Shown here piece after piece: positions 18,748 to 27,926 of a DNA stretch of 64,000 nt. The notes below the pieces were generated by a model, which saw only the letters and a list, made by a program, of their open reading frames with translations, did no database searches and was not told the DNA's origin. The position numbers and the translations under genes were made by a program. How positions within the stretch are numbered: the stretch's first letter is position 1; every line of letters starts with the position of its first letter. The DNA is from Cernens ardua (GTDB lineage: Bacteria > Pseudomonadota > Gammaproteobacteria > Pseudomonadales > Halomonadaceae). The stretch spans positions 186,001-250,000 of the forward strand of contig NZ_JBPCZH010000004.1 in the NCBI RefSeq assembly GCF_051251085.1, written 5' to 3'.

Positions 18748-19401
18748 TCAGGACGTAACCCGTGACAAGAGGGCATCCAACAGTTTTTGGTGACTGATAC
18801 CTGCTCGTGGCATGGCTGCCCGCTCCGAGAGGACGATGGCCTCAAGTTCCTTGAGCGCTTGCTCGAAATCATCGTTGAAGACCACGTAATCATATTCGTC
18901 ATAGTGTGAGCTTTCACTCACGGCTTCCTGCATTCTGCGTGCAATGGTTTCTTCGGAATCCTGACCACGCTGGCTTAAGCGAGAATAAAGAGCTTCCTGA
19001 CTGGGCGGCAGAATAAAGATACTGCGCGCTTCAGCCATTTTCTCACGGACTTGCCGGGCACCTTGCCAGTCAATTTCCAGTATGACGTCTTCACCGCTGG
19101 TCAAACGGGATTCGACTTCCTGTTTTGACGAACCATACATCCGGTCAAACACATGGGCATATTCGAAGAAAGCCTCATCTGCCACCATCTGCTGGAATTT
19201 CTCCATACTCACGAAATGATAATTCACACCGTTCACTTCCCCCGGGCGTTGATCGCGCGTAGTGTGGGAAATTGAAACAGCGATACCTGACATCTTCTTG
19301 AGTAGCGCGGTGACGAGACTGGTTTTTCCCGCCCCTGAAGGGGCTGAAACGATGAAAAGCGTGCCACGTTCGGACGCCTTGTATGAAGGTGCATGTGCCA
19401 T
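18748..19401 (-). CDS. gmk: guanylate kinase
   Basis: Converts GMP to GDP with ATP. The P-loop FIVSAPSGAGKTSLV is near residues 15-30, and the GMP-binding segment SHTTRDQRPGEVNGVNYHFVS follows, then EIDWQGARQVR. 218 residues from the ATG at 19401, which matches the family N-terminus; longer in-frame translation to 19530 is not homologous and would overlap the divergent carrier gene. First gene of the gmk-rpoZ-spoT group. Confidence 0.96.
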   Translation of the reverse strand: MAHAPSYKASERGTLFIVSAPSGAGKTSLVTALLKKMSGIAVSISHTTRDQRPGEVNGVNYHFVSMEKFQQMVADEAFFEYAHVFDRMYGSSKQEVESRLTSGEDVILEIDWQGARQVREKMAEARSIFILPPSQEALYSRLSQRGQDSEETIARRMQEAVSESSHYDEYDYVVFNDDFEQALKELEAIVLSERAAMPRAGISHQKLLDALLSRVTS

Positions 19402-19542
19402 AACTGCAGATCCGTGAAATATCAGTCTGCTAGTATGACATAAGTTGAGGGTAGATAGTGCGGTGATACAGGTTGAATTATAAGTACATGGCCGTGTTTT
19501 ACACGTGCGTTGCCATGCTTTTCCATTCATAAGAGGGTGCGC

Positions 19543-20814
19543 ATGTTTCAGCGTTGTATTGCCTGTTTTGTGGATATTCGCGAGAACGAGGCCACTGCGC
19601 TGAAGTGGTCTTGGCTGTACTCTTTCTCCCTGCTGTTGTGTTATTACATTTTACGACCGATCCGCGATGATTTGGGCGTAAACGGGGGGGTTCATAACCT
19701 TCCCTGGCTTTTTACTGGTACGTTGATCACCATGATTCTATTGAATCCGGTGTTCGGTTATCTGGTGAAGCGATGGCCGCGGGAAAAGTTCGTTGCCATC
19801 GCCTATCGCTTTTTTGCGCTGAATTTGGTGATATTTTCGCTGGCACTCGTTTTTTCTACTGCCACTGAACGTGTCTGGGTGGGCAGAGTCTTCTTCATAT
19901 GGGTGTCCGTTTTTAATCTCTTCGTAGTCTCGGTGTTCTGGTCATTGGTGGACGATGTATTCTCCAGTGAACAGGGTAAGCGACTCTTTGGATTTCTTGC
20001 CGCAGGTGCGACATTGGGCGGCGTAGCCGGCGCTTTGACAACCTCCGTGGTTGTCGAATTGATTGGTCAAAGCTGGATGCTGATCCTCTCGGCTATATTA
20101 TTGGAGTTTGGCATCTTCGCAGCACGCAAACTATTGCGAAATTCTCCCCGTTTTGTTGATAAAGAGGCTACAAGTGAGGAGATAATCAAGGGCGGGAGCA
20201 TTATTTCCGGGTTGGTGAACACGTTTAAATCACCCTACCTGCTGGGCATTGCCGGTTTCATCCTGTTTTATAGTGTAACCTCGACGTTCCTCTATTTTCA
20301 GCAAGGCTCTATTGCCCAATCCGATTTTCATAACAACGGTGCGCGTACCGTTTTCTTTGCCCACATTGACCTCTGGGTCAACATCATCACGTTTATTCTA
20401 CAGATGGGAATAACCGGCAGGTTGACCCGCTGGTTAGGGGTCGCACTGATTATCAGTATTTTGCCGCTGGTCTCGGTTCTGGGGTTTGGTTCGTTACTGG
20501 TCTGGCCGAGTGTGGTAGCGCTCATTCTGGTGCAGGTAGTGCGTCGTGTCAGCAATTTCGCCTTTGCACGTCCAACCCGGGAAATCCTCTTTACCGTGAT
20601 TCCGCAAGAAGACCGTTATAAGGCAAAGAATTTTATCGATACGGTGGTCTACCGTAGTGGAGATCAGATTGGCAGTTGGTCCTACGTAGGGCTTACTACT
20701 ATAGGATTGGGAGCGACCGGTGTAGTCGTGGTGGCCATTCCTCTATCGGTAGCATGGTTACTGTTAAGTTTGTGGTTAGGCTGGCGGCATCACAAAATAG
20801 AGCAGCTTTGCTGA
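19543..20814 (+). CDS. COG3202-like 12-helix carrier (ATP/ADP-translocase-like MFS protein)
   Basis: A polytopic inner-membrane protein of 423 residues with about 11-12 predicted helices. The N-terminal segment LLLCYYILRPIRDDLGVNGG resembles the conserved RP-I-RD region of the bacterial ATP/ADP-translocase-like (COG3202) group within the major facilitator superfamily, and the C-terminal segment with FARPTREILFTVIPQEDRYKAKNFIDTVVYR..D is also typical. Free-living bacterial members are uncharacterised and need not exchange nucleotides. The ATG at 19543 has a GAGGG ribosome site. It diverges from gmk with only 141 bases between starts. Substrate unknown. Confidence 0.75.
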   Translation: MFQRCIACFVDIRENEATALKWSWLYSFSLLLCYYILRPIRDDLGVNGGVHNLPWLFTGTLITMILLNPVFGYLVKRWPREKFVAIAYRFFALNLVIFSLALVFSTATERVWVGRVFFIWVSVFNLFVVSVFWSLVDDVFSSEQGKRLFGFLAAGATLGGVAGALTTSVVVELIGQSWMLILSAILLEFGIFAARKLLRNSPRFVDKEATSEEIIKGGSIISGLVNTFKSPYLLGIAGFILFYSVTSTFLYFQQGSIAQSDFHNNGARTVFFAHIDLWVNIITFILQMGITGRLTRWLGVALIISILPLVSVLGFGSLLVWPSVVALILVQVVRRVSNFAFARPTREILFTVIPQEDRYKAKNFIDTVVYRSGDQIGSWSYVGLTTIGLGATGVVVVAIPLSVAWLLLSLWLGWRHHKIEQLC

Positions 20815-20977
20815 ATAGCATTCTACGCACTCTTCGGCGTTAACCGCCTCTAACCGTCAATGATTAATGAATACGCTTGAGTTCATTTCATGAACATAGA
20901 CTGTTTCCAGTCCCCGAGAGGGTTAGGCTGCAGGCCGATATTTCATGAACCGCCCCTCGGTATCCAGTGAGCAATCG

Positions 20978-21994
20978 CTAGAGCGAGTTGTCGTCCCGTT
21001 TGCTCAAGCGCTGCGCAATAAAGGCACAGACCATGAGCTGAACCTGATGGAAAATCATCACCGGCAAAATAATCAACCCTATGGATGACGCGGGGAACAA
21101 CACTTGCGCCATGGGAACGCCGGTCGCGAGGCTTTTCTTCGATCCGCAAAACAGGATCGTAATGCGGTCTTCCAGATTGAAGCCAAACTGCTTGCCAAAA
21201 AATGCGGTCAATCCCAATGCAATCGCCAACAGTAGCGCACAGAAAATTACCAACGCCAGTAGGGAAAGAATTGGTACGCGATGCCAAATTCCCCCAATTA
21301 CCGCGCTACTGAAAGCGGTATACACCACGAGCAGAATCGATCCCTGATCCAGATATTTGAGTACCCCCTTATTGCGCGATACCCAGCCGCTGATCCATTT
21401 ACGGGCGACTTGCCCGGCAATGAAGGGCACCAATAGCTGAAGCATGATTTTCTCAATGGCATCCATCATGGAGTGGCTATCCGTCGTGCCACTGGCTTGC
21501 ATGGTGAGCGCCACAATAAGCGGCGTCAAAAAGATACCGAACAGGCTGGAGGCCGCTGCACTACAAATGGCGGCGGAAACATTGCCTCGTGCCATCGAAA
21601 CAAATGCAATGGAAGACTGGACGGTAGAGGGCAGCGCGCACAGATAAAGAATACCGGTGTAGAGTCCAGTCCCTAGCAGGGGAATCCCCAGTGGGCGTAG
21701 CGCCAGTCCAATCAGAGGAAAGACAATGAACGTGGTAGCAAAGATGAACAGATGCAGCCGCCAATGGCTAGCTCCCGCAATGATGTTCTCTCGTGACAGC
21801 TTGGCCCCATGCATGAAGAAGAGGGCAGCAATGGCAATATTGGTGAGCCATGAAAACATCGTTGCGACTTCCCCGTGGCAAGGGAGGAACGATGCAATCA
21901 GTACAGTACACAGTATTGATAACGTAAAATTGTTGGGTAACCACGTGGGGCGGGCCATCATGTTCTTTTTCATCTCCCTTGCTACCGCGGACAT
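20978..21994 (-). CDS. yfeH: YfeH-type bile acid:sodium symporter family transporter
   Basis: Inner-membrane transporter of the SBF-like/SLC10A7-type family with about 10 helices. It shares the family segments AALFFMHGAKLSRENI, GSKKSLATGVPMA and LPVMIFHQVQLMVCA. The substrate of YfeH proteins is not established. The N-terminus is uncertain: the ATG at 21994 gives 338 residues, but ATGs at 21973, 21961 and 21958 follow a strong AAGGGAG and the family usually begins near the last of these. It stands alone between the carrier gene at 19543 and yicC. Confidence 0.85.
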   Translation of the reverse strand: MSAVAREMKKNMMARPTWLPNNFTLSILCTVLIASFLPCHGEVATMFSWLTNIAIAALFFMHGAKLSRENIIAGASHWRLHLFIFATTFIVFPLIGLALRPLGIPLLGTGLYTGILYLCALPSTVQSSIAFVSMARGNVSAAICSAAASSLFGIFLTPLIVALTMQASGTTDSHSMMDAIEKIMLQLLVPFIAGQVARKWISGWVSRNKGVLKYLDQGSILLVVYTAFSSAVIGGIWHRVPILSLLALVIFCALLLAIALGLTAFFGKQFGFNLEDRITILFCGSKKSLATGVPMAQVLFPASSIGLIILPVMIFHQVQLMVCAFIAQRLSKRDDNSL

Positions 21995-22050
21995 TCATGT
22001 ACTTGAATTCATGGCGTTTGGTACATGAAGCAATGCACGGTTTTATAGCG

Positions 22051-22911
22051 TTATTCTATATTCTGAATTTGCTCTCTAACCTGTTCGATCACTACTTTCA
22101 GCTCGACAGCCAAGTGTGTAGTTTCCCTGACGACAGACTTGGACGCAATTGTATTGGCTTCGCGATTCAATTCCTGGCTGAGAAAATCGAGGCGACGGCC
22201 AATGGCATCCCCGCTTTTCAACTGAAGTGACATTTCCTGAATATGGCTGGACAAGCGATCCAGTTCTTCACTGACATCGGCACGCTGGACCAACAGCGCC
22301 AGCTCACTTCCAAGCCGATGTTCGTCCAGCTCCAGCCCCAGTTTTTCGGCTCTGCTCTCCAATAGCGCACGCTGACGTTGATTAATATCCGGAATCAATT
22401 GCCGAATATCGGTCACGATAACGGAAAGAGTTTCAATACGTGTCTGGATTGCTGCCGTCAGGCGCTCACCCTCACGGTGGCGTGCCTGCTGCAACTGGGC
22501 TGTCCCCTCTTCCAATAACTGTAAAGCCGTGTTCTCGAGTATTTCGGTATCGAGGGTGGGCGGTGTACAGATACCGGGCCATGCAAGTATATCGAGTGAT
22601 GTGGGCTGTGCAATTCCGATAATCCGGTTTTCGACAACCTCCATTGCGTGTTGCAGCTCCGTAAGTCGGTCATTATTGACATGAAGAGCTTCTTTCGAGG
22701 AAGGGTGTGAATATTTCAGAGTGACACTGACTTTGCCTCGGTGTAAATGTTCTTTCAAAAACTGTCGGAAGGCAGCCTCTAATCCACTGAATTCAGAGGG
22801 TAAATGGAAGGAAAGATCTAGATACCGGTGATTGATCGAACGCACTTCGAGTTCAAGACTGCCTTGTGATGTATGTGTTTCTACACGAGCAAAGCCTGTC
22901 ATGCTATTCAC
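22051..22911 (-). CDS. yicC: YicC/YloC family endoribonuclease
   Basis: Family shown in E. coli and Bacillus to be an endoribonuclease, with a role in sRNA turnover reported. It begins MNSMTGFARVE and contains EVRSINHRYLDLSFHLP, GKVSVTLKY and a C-terminal GRRLDFLSQELNREANTIASKS, all family hallmarks. 286 residues, normal. The start is a GTG at 22911 preceded by AAGGAAATTGAC at good spacing; an ATG three codons later is the alternative. Divergent from rph, an arrangement shared with many gammaproteobacteria. Confidence 0.93.
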   Translation of the reverse strand: MNSMTGFARVETHTSQGSLELEVRSINHRYLDLSFHLPSEFSGLEAAFRQFLKEHLHRGKVSVTLKYSHPSSKEALHVNNDRLTELQHAMEVVENRIIGIAQPTSLDILAWPGICTPPTLDTEILENTALQLLEEGTAQLQQARHREGERLTAAIQTRIETLSVIVTDIRQLIPDINQRQRALLESRAEKLGLELDEHRLGSELALLVQRADVSEELDRLSSHIQEMSLQLKSGDAIGRRLDFLSQELNREANTIASKSVVRETTHLAVELKVVIEQVREQIQNIE

Positions 22912-23203
22912 GTCAATTTCCTTGTATTGAAAAGGCTGTAGTCAGCGCTTTTGATTTTATGGCGTATCCATAAAGGATTGGGCATTATTTCTGGTGAACC
23001 CTAACGCATTTTTTAGCAGGAGTCTGTGTTATCACTCGAACCACGTTACAATAGTGGTCATGAATGCACTTGCAGGCTGGCCGAGTTCTTCCATTCGAAT
23101 CTGTCAGCCAGATGGCATGTCTTTATATTCAGTCCATCATTTCTTGAATAGTGCACCCATCCTCTGTTGAATAATTTCATAACCTGATCGAGAAAAAGTT
23201 CCT

Positions 23204-23923
23204 ATGCGACCAAGTGGAAGACAACCTGACGCCCCCCGTGATATCCGTATTACACGTGAATATACCAAACATGCAGAAGGGTCCGTACTGGTAGAGTTTG
23301 GCGACACGAAAGTACTGTGTAATGCCTCGGTGGAGGAGGGCGTGCCACGCTGGTTGCGTGGTAAAGGCCAGGGGTGGGTGACTGCAGAATATGGCATGTT
23401 GCCCCGTGCGACGCATACCCGAGGAGGGCGCGAAGCAACCCGTGGTAAGCAAGGGGGGCGTACTCTCGAGATCCAGCGCTTGATTGGGCGTTCACTTCGT
23501 GCGGCAGTCAACCTGAAAAAACTGGGCGAATTCACGATTACCGTCGATTGCGATGTTATTCAGGCGGATGGTGGTACACGTACAGCGTCCATTACAGGCG
23601 GTTGTGTTGCACTGGTGGATGCACTGCATTACCTGCAACGTACGAAGAAAATCAAAAGTGATCCTCTGGTTCAGTTGGTGTCATCGGTATCGGTAGGTAT
23701 CTATCGTGGTACCCCTGTGGTAGATCTGGACTACGCTGAAGACTCCAGTGCGGATACGGATCTCAACGTCGTCATGACAGAATCCAAAGGGCTGATTGAA
23801 GTACAGGGTACTGCCGAGAAAGCCCCTTTTGATCGCTCCGAACTGAATGCCATGCTGGATCTGGCCGAGCAAACGGGTGTCCAATTATTCGAACATCAGC
23901 GTAAAGCGTTGGGACTGGTGTAA
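23204..23923 (+). CDS. rph: ribonuclease PH
   Basis: Phosphorolytic 3'-5' exoribonuclease that trims tRNA precursors. The 239 residues start MRPSGRQPDAPRDIRITREYT and contain the phosphate-binding and catalytic segment GGTRTASITGG and DLDYAEDSSADTDLNVVMT. Full length, with no sign of the C-terminal frameshift known from E. coli K-12. It diverges from yicC with about 290 bases between, enough for two promoters. Followed by a 254-base gap with a short tandem repeat before hemG. Confidence 0.96.
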   Translation: MRPSGRQPDAPRDIRITREYTKHAEGSVLVEFGDTKVLCNASVEEGVPRWLRGKGQGWVTAEYGMLPRATHTRGGREATRGKQGGRTLEIQRLIGRSLRAAVNLKKLGEFTITVDCDVIQADGGTRTASITGGCVALVDALHYLQRTKKIKSDPLVQLVSSVSVGIYRGTPVVDLDYAEDSSADTDLNVVMTESKGLIEVQGTAEKAPFDRSELNAMLDLAEQTGVQLFEHQRKALGLV

Positions 23924-24103
23924 CTTAGCGACAAGTATCAATGTCAGTAAGTCCCTGAGCAGTACTGCAATGGGGCGCCTGACAGTGAATGTTGTGAAGC
24001 TTTTCGGCATGCATGCTCGCGTTGTAGTGTTCAGCGTCCAAAATACTCAAGAGAGCGCACGAATAGCGGGCAACAAAACACCTGTGATATTGCAGTAGTG
24101 GTA

Positions 24104-24136
24104 AGTCGTAGTGATAAGTCAGTCGTAGTGATAAGT
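24104..24136. repeat. short tandem repeat, 17-base period
   Basis: AGTCGTAGTGATAAGT occurs at 24104-24119 and again at 24121-24136, and a shorter AGTCGTA follows near 24147. It lies in the leader of hemG. It may be slippage-prone; function unknown. Confidence 0.75.
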
Positions 24137-24177
24137 AGCAACAAGTAGTCGTAATTATTCTTAAAAGGAGCTCAATC

Positions 24178-24729
24178 GTGACATCTGCCCCTGCAAAACG
24201 TGTTTTGCTTCTTTATAGCACTCATGATGGTCAGACCCGAAAAATCGCGGACGCTGTTGCCTTGCAAATGAGTGAGTCAGGAGTAGAGGCACATATTGCG
24301 GATCTTCAGGATTCGGCGGCGCCTTCACCCGAGCATTTTGATGGCGTGTTGATAGCGGCGTCGATTCGTTATGGAAAATTCAACCCGGCTCTTTCGAAAT
24401 TTACCACGCATTACGCGCCACAATTGAATGCGATGACGACCGCTTTTATTTCTGTCAATCTCACGGCGCGCAAGCCCGACAAAAATACGCCCGAGACCAA
24501 TGTGTATACGCGCAAATTTCTCGAAGGCTCATCCTGGCAACCGACTGAGTGCCTGGTCGCTGCGGGTGCCCTGCGTTATCCACGTTACGGTTTTTTCGAC
24601 AAGCTGATGATCCGTATGATAATGAAAATGACGGGTGGTCCAACGGATCCTTCTACGGATGAAGAATATACTGACTGGCAACAGTTATCGTCATTCACAC
24701 AACGATTTATTGACCGATTGAACGCGTGA
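24178..24729 (+). CDS. hemG: menaquinone-dependent protoporphyrinogen IX oxidase HemG
   Basis: Flavodoxin-like enzyme that oxidises protoporphyrinogen IX in haem synthesis and passes electrons to the respiratory chain. The flavin phosphate loop is LLYSTHDGQTRKIA, and the HemG-specific segments SIRYGKFNPAL, VNLTARKP(D)KNTPETN and GALRYPRYGFFDKLMIRMIMKMTGG(P)TD are clear. Length 183, normal. The start is a GTG with a strong AAAGGAG ribosome site. Monocistronic as far as I can see. Confidence 0.95.
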   Translation: MTSAPAKRVLLLYSTHDGQTRKIADAVALQMSESGVEAHIADLQDSAAPSPEHFDGVLIAASIRYGKFNPALSKFTTHYAPQLNAMTTAFISVNLTARKPDKNTPETNVYTRKFLEGSSWQPTECLVAAGALRYPRYGFFDKLMIRMIMKMTGGPTDPSTDEEYTDWQQLSSFTQRFIDRLNA

Positions 24730-24845
24730 TTTCTTCTCTTCGCGAATGATGGATGCTCTCTTTATGACGAGGGTTGAACAACCGCATGTCATGTGGAGGG
24801 GATCGAGAGGTTGGACGAAAGGCAAGATGTAAAATAAACAGGAAT

Positions 24846-24877
24846 GAAAAAGAGAGTCCCCTGACAACTGTCAGGGG
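24846..24877 (-). terminator. terminator of crc
   Basis: CCCCTGAC (24858-24865) pairs with GTCAGGGG (24870-24877) around an AACT loop. Read on the minus strand the hairpin is followed by a CTCTCTTTTT stretch, so it would end transcription from crc. Confidence 0.65.
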
Positions 24878-24937
24878 GAATTCAGGCCTGATAAGGCATT
24901 ATGGTGTGCGTATTTTCTGTTCTAATTCTATTAACGC

Positions 24938-25699
24938 TTAGATTTCAATATCGTATTCCACGATCAGGGGAGCGTATTCAGAGAACGTGGCCTCCCGATC
25001 AATCCAGGCGTTTTTGATATGACGCTGTAGATTTGGGCCTACCACCTGATAGTCCATTCGCCATCCATCCTGCAGATTTCGAGGGACATCCTGATCCAGC
25101 TGCGGCCAATAGGTATATTGTTCTGCTCCACGCTCGACTTCACGGAATGTATCAACAAATCCGAGCGGCCCAAATACCTGATCCATGAATGCGCGCTCTT
25201 CTGCGCGGAATCCGGGGGTAATCTGGTAATCCGCCCAATGCCTGACGTCGATGGTTTTGTGTGCAATTTGCCAGGTACCGCAAAGTACATACTCACGACG
25301 CTTGCGCCGTAGCTTGTTCAGATACTCGCTAAAAGGCGTAATAAACTTCAGTTTTGCTTCAGGGTCTTCGGGCATCAAAAACGAGGCAACGCTGAATTTT
25401 TCATAATCGGCCTGAAGGAAACGCCCTTCATGATCGCATTGCTCAAATCCCAATCCATACATGATGGCTTTGGGAATCTGACGACAATACAAGCCCACAC
25501 CGGAAAATCCATCTTCCTCGGCATCAATAAAATAGCCTTCATATCCTTCCGGATAAAGGATGTCATCGCTCAGTTCGAAGCTTTTTACCTTGAGATTCTG
25601 AATGCAGACAACGTCAGCATCCTGAGCATTTAGCCAATCAAGAAAGCCCCTCTCTACCGCGCGTTTAATACCATTGACATTGACAGTAACGATCTTCAT
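24938..25699 (-). CDS. crc: catabolite repression control protein Crc (non-nuclease ExoIII homologue)
   Basis: Member of the exonuclease III/endonuclease fold, 253 residues, that most closely resembles pseudomonad Crc (MKIVTVNVNGI..AVERGFLDWLNAQDADVVCIQ, RRKRREYVLCG, GWRMDYQVV). The ExoIII active-site positions are replaced: the metal-binding Glu by N35 (IQNLK), GDxN by G-T142-W-Q144, and the final SDH by S240-E-Y. Only the Asp of RMDYQV remains. Crc of pseudomonads has likewise lost nuclease activity and acts with Hfq to block translation of catabolic mRNAs. The position next to divergent pyrE, with rph nearby, is the pseudomonad Crc locus. Naming it ExoIII would be misleading. Confidence 0.85.
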   Translation of the reverse strand: MKIVTVNVNGIKRAVERGFLDWLNAQDADVVCIQNLKVKSFELSDDILYPEGYEGYFIDAEEDGFSGVGLYCRQIPKAIMYGLGFEQCDHEGRFLQADYEKFSVASFLMPEDPEAKLKFITPFSEYLNKLRRKRREYVLCGTWQIAHKTIDVRHWADYQITPGFRAEERAFMDQVFGPLGFVDTFREVERGAEQYTYWPQLDQDVPRNLQDGWRMDYQVVGPNLQRHIKNAWIDREATFSEYAPLIVEYDIEI

Positions 25700-25810
25700 A
25701 CATGGTCCCTTGTTATCTGCGCGTGTATGATACCTGAGGTTTTATCTTTTTGGGTTAATTCGCGTCGCTTTTTAAGATTTTAATCAGACGCCAGTTTCAA
25801 AGGCACGCAC

Positions 25811-26476
25811 ATGCAAGACTTTCAACGCAGGTTTATAGAATTCGCCATAGAGGAAAAAGTCCTCTCTTTTGGTGAATTCACTCTTAAATCAGGGCGAATT
25901 AGCCCCTACTTCTTTAATGCTGGCAGGTTTACCAGTGGCCGAGCCCTTGCTGAGCTGGGGCGCTCCTATGCGGAAGCCATCATCCAGTCCGCACCACAAT
26001 TTGATGTGTTGTTTGGGCCGGCCTACAAGGGGATTCCTTTAGCCGCATCCACCAGTGTAGCTCTTGCGGAACATTTTAGCCGAGATATTGCATATTCGTT
26101 CAATCGAAAAGAAGCCAAGGATCACGGTGAAGGTGGTTCCATTGTGGGTGCTGAACTCAAGGGTAATGTGCTCATCATTGATGATGTAATTACGGCGGGC
26201 ACCGCCATCCGTGAATCGATCGCGCTTATCAAGGCACAGGGAGCGACCCCTGCGGGCGTAGTCGTTGCGCTTGACCGTGAAGAACGGGCCAATGATGAAA
26301 CCTCATACAGTGCCATTCAAGCGGTAGAAGCCGAGTTTGGTATACCCGTTATTCCTATTGTGGGATTGGATAGCATTCTGACGTATCTGGAAACAGAAAG
26401 CGCTCATCCCCAGCTTGAGCAGTTTGCCCTCAAAATCCGTGATTATCGTAACCGTTACGGCATAAAGCAAAAATAG
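25811..26476 (+). CDS. pyrE: orotate phosphoribosyltransferase
   Basis: Converts orotate and PRPP to OMP in pyrimidine synthesis. 221 residues with N-terminal FIEFAIEEKVLSFGEFTLKSGR(I)SPYFFNAG and the PRPP-binding motif VLIIDDVITAGTAIRE; FGPAYKGIPLA is also diagnostic. The start follows AAAGG. It diverges from crc with 111 bases between start codons, so the two promoters face each other. Confidence 0.97.
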   Translation: MQDFQRRFIEFAIEEKVLSFGEFTLKSGRISPYFFNAGRFTSGRALAELGRSYAEAIIQSAPQFDVLFGPAYKGIPLAASTSVALAEHFSRDIAYSFNRKEAKDHGEGGSIVGAELKGNVLIIDDVITAGTAIRESIALIKAQGATPAGVVVALDREERANDETSYSAIQAVEAEFGIPVIPIVGLDSILTYLETESAHPQLEQFALKIRDYRNRYGIKQK

Positions 26477-26657
26477 TTGCTGATACCTGTTGATTCACAT
26501 TATTGTCATGATTCAAACAGGTGTACTCTGTCACTAGCCTGGCGTTAAAAGCCAAGGATCAGGAAAACAAGGGTACCTGAACCCACGAGTAATTCAGTAC
26601 GCTATTATACTCAGTGGCTCACGGGCTCTCCATGAGCATCAAAAGGTTGATAAAGTT

Positions 26658-27215
26658 ATGAAACGTATTCTTACCATTGCGACTCTCTCTGGCGCCGTTT
26701 TGTTGGCCAGTCATCAGGCAGAAGCCATTAGCATCAATGGGGAAGTCGGTAGTCACTATGAAGGCGTGAATGCGACGCAGGCATTTACTCCCCTGTTCCG
26801 TGGCAGTCTTGGCTATGCACATACAAACCGCCATGGTCATAAAGCCAATTTATACAATGCATCCCTGATGTTTACCCCCTGGGTGCCGGGTTTGGATGTA
26901 GGCGTGGGTGGTCGTTACCAGTACCAGAATACTCACTACGGTAATGGCGGTGGCCTTGGGCTCGGTGGTTATGTGTACTACCCATTGCCTGCCTTCCCCC
27001 TTCTGAGCATTGGTGGTGATGCCTATTACACGCCCAGTGCCCTTTCGCAGGGAAGTGCAAAAGAAAGCTACGAATATGATGTGCGTGGTCGCTTCAAACT
27101 GTTTGCGCAAACCTATGCGTTTGTGGGCTACCACTACCAGCACTCCAAGTTCAAACACACTGGCGGCCACTCCTTCTTTAATGGGCCCCAAATCGGTGTC
27201 AGTGTTGGTTTCTAA
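26658..27215 (+). CDS. YfaZ-like outer-membrane beta-barrel protein
   Basis: A 185-residue exported protein. The signal peptide is MKRILTIATLSGAVLLASHQ with likely cleavage after AEA (about residue 23). The mature part alternates polar and hydrophobic residues in eight or so strands, is rich in Gly and Tyr, and ends with the barrel-type GPQIGVSVGF, the terminal Phe expected for BAM-dependent insertion. The pattern PWVPGLDVGVGGRYQYQ and YPLPAFPLLSIGGDAYYTPS resembles the YfaZ family, whose function is unknown. Monocistronic with a terminator 56 bases after the stop. Confidence 0.75.
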   Translation: MKRILTIATLSGAVLLASHQAEAISINGEVGSHYEGVNATQAFTPLFRGSLGYAHTNRHGHKANLYNASLMFTPWVPGLDVGVGGRYQYQNTHYGNGGGLGLGGYVYYPLPAFPLLSIGGDAYYTPSALSQGSAKESYEYDVRGRFKLFAQTYAFVGYHYQHSKFKHTGGHSFFNGPQIGVSVGF

Positions 27216-27270
27216 TCCTTGATTTGATTGAATTTGAGGGTAGGAATCAATGCCCTGAGTATTGATGGCG

Positions 27271-27308
27271 ATCTGGCGTTCTCTCTTTGAAAGGGCGCCA
27301 GATTTTTG
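27271..27308 (+). terminator. terminator after the YfaZ-like gene
   Basis: ATCTGGCG (27271-27278) pairs with CGCCAGAT (27296-27303), followed by five T residues. Confidence 0.8.
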
Positions 27309-27437
27309 TTTTCATGGCCAGCTTTCTGCCTATACCCACCTGATGTGTGCCTGATTTAGCATCCCCAACTCCCCCATTGTTGCAGTGATTCCTGTATCAT
27401 GAGGTGATCTGCCCATCTACTGTGCCAGTAACCTTCT

Positions 27438-27926
27438 ATGTTAGATATCGTTCTCTATGAACCTGAAATTGCCCCTAATACCGGCAACATCATTCGTCTA
27501 TGTGCCAATACCGGCTTTCGATTGCATTTGATCGAGCCCCTTGGGTTTGTACTGGATGATCGGCGCTTGCGTCGGGCAGGCCTGGATTATCATGAATGGG
27601 CAGCCATGCGTGTTCATAAAAGCTATGCAGATTTTCTGGCGGATATTGCACCCAAACGTATATTTGCCATCACGACCAAAGGTACCACCACGCATGACAC
27701 CCCCGATTATCAGATAGGGGATGCCCTGATGTTCGGGCCTGAAAGTCGTGGATTACCGCCAAGTATCATTGAATCTCTGCCGCCTGAACAACGTCTTCGT
27801 ATCCCGATGCAACCCGACAGCCGTAGCCTGAACTTGTCCAATGCCTGTGCGGTCATGGTGTATGAATCCTGGCGGCACTTGGGCTTCGCGGGCGCAGGAA
27901 TAAAAACGTCCCCCGGGGTGTCGTGA
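27438..27926 (+). CDS. trmL: tRNA (cytidine/uridine(34)-2'-O)-methyltransferase TrmL
   Basis: SPOUT-class enzyme that methylates the wobble ribose of leucine tRNAs. 162 residues with EPEIAPNTGNIIRLCANTG at the N-terminus and the knotted SAM site GPESRGLP and LRIPM..SRSLNLSNA. Its stop codon overlaps the ATG of rep (TGATG), so the two are translationally coupled. Confidence 0.94.
   Translation: MLDIVLYEPEIAPNTGNIIRLCANTGFRLHLIEPLGFVLDDRRLRRAGLDYHEWAAMRVHKSYADFLADIAPKRIFAITTKGTTTHDTPDYQIGDALMFGPESRGLPPSIIESLPPEQRLRIPMQPDSRSLNLSNACAVMVYESWRHLGFAGAGIKTSPGVS

Noticed and set aside
23924..24177. CRISPR-like repeats before hemG
   Set aside because: Only two 16-base tandem copies without spacers; a simple tandem repeat.
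24938..25699. Exonuclease III (xthA) annotation for the ExoIII-fold gene
   Set aside because: The catalytic Glu, GDxN and final SDH positions are all altered and the closest match in sequence and locus is Crc.
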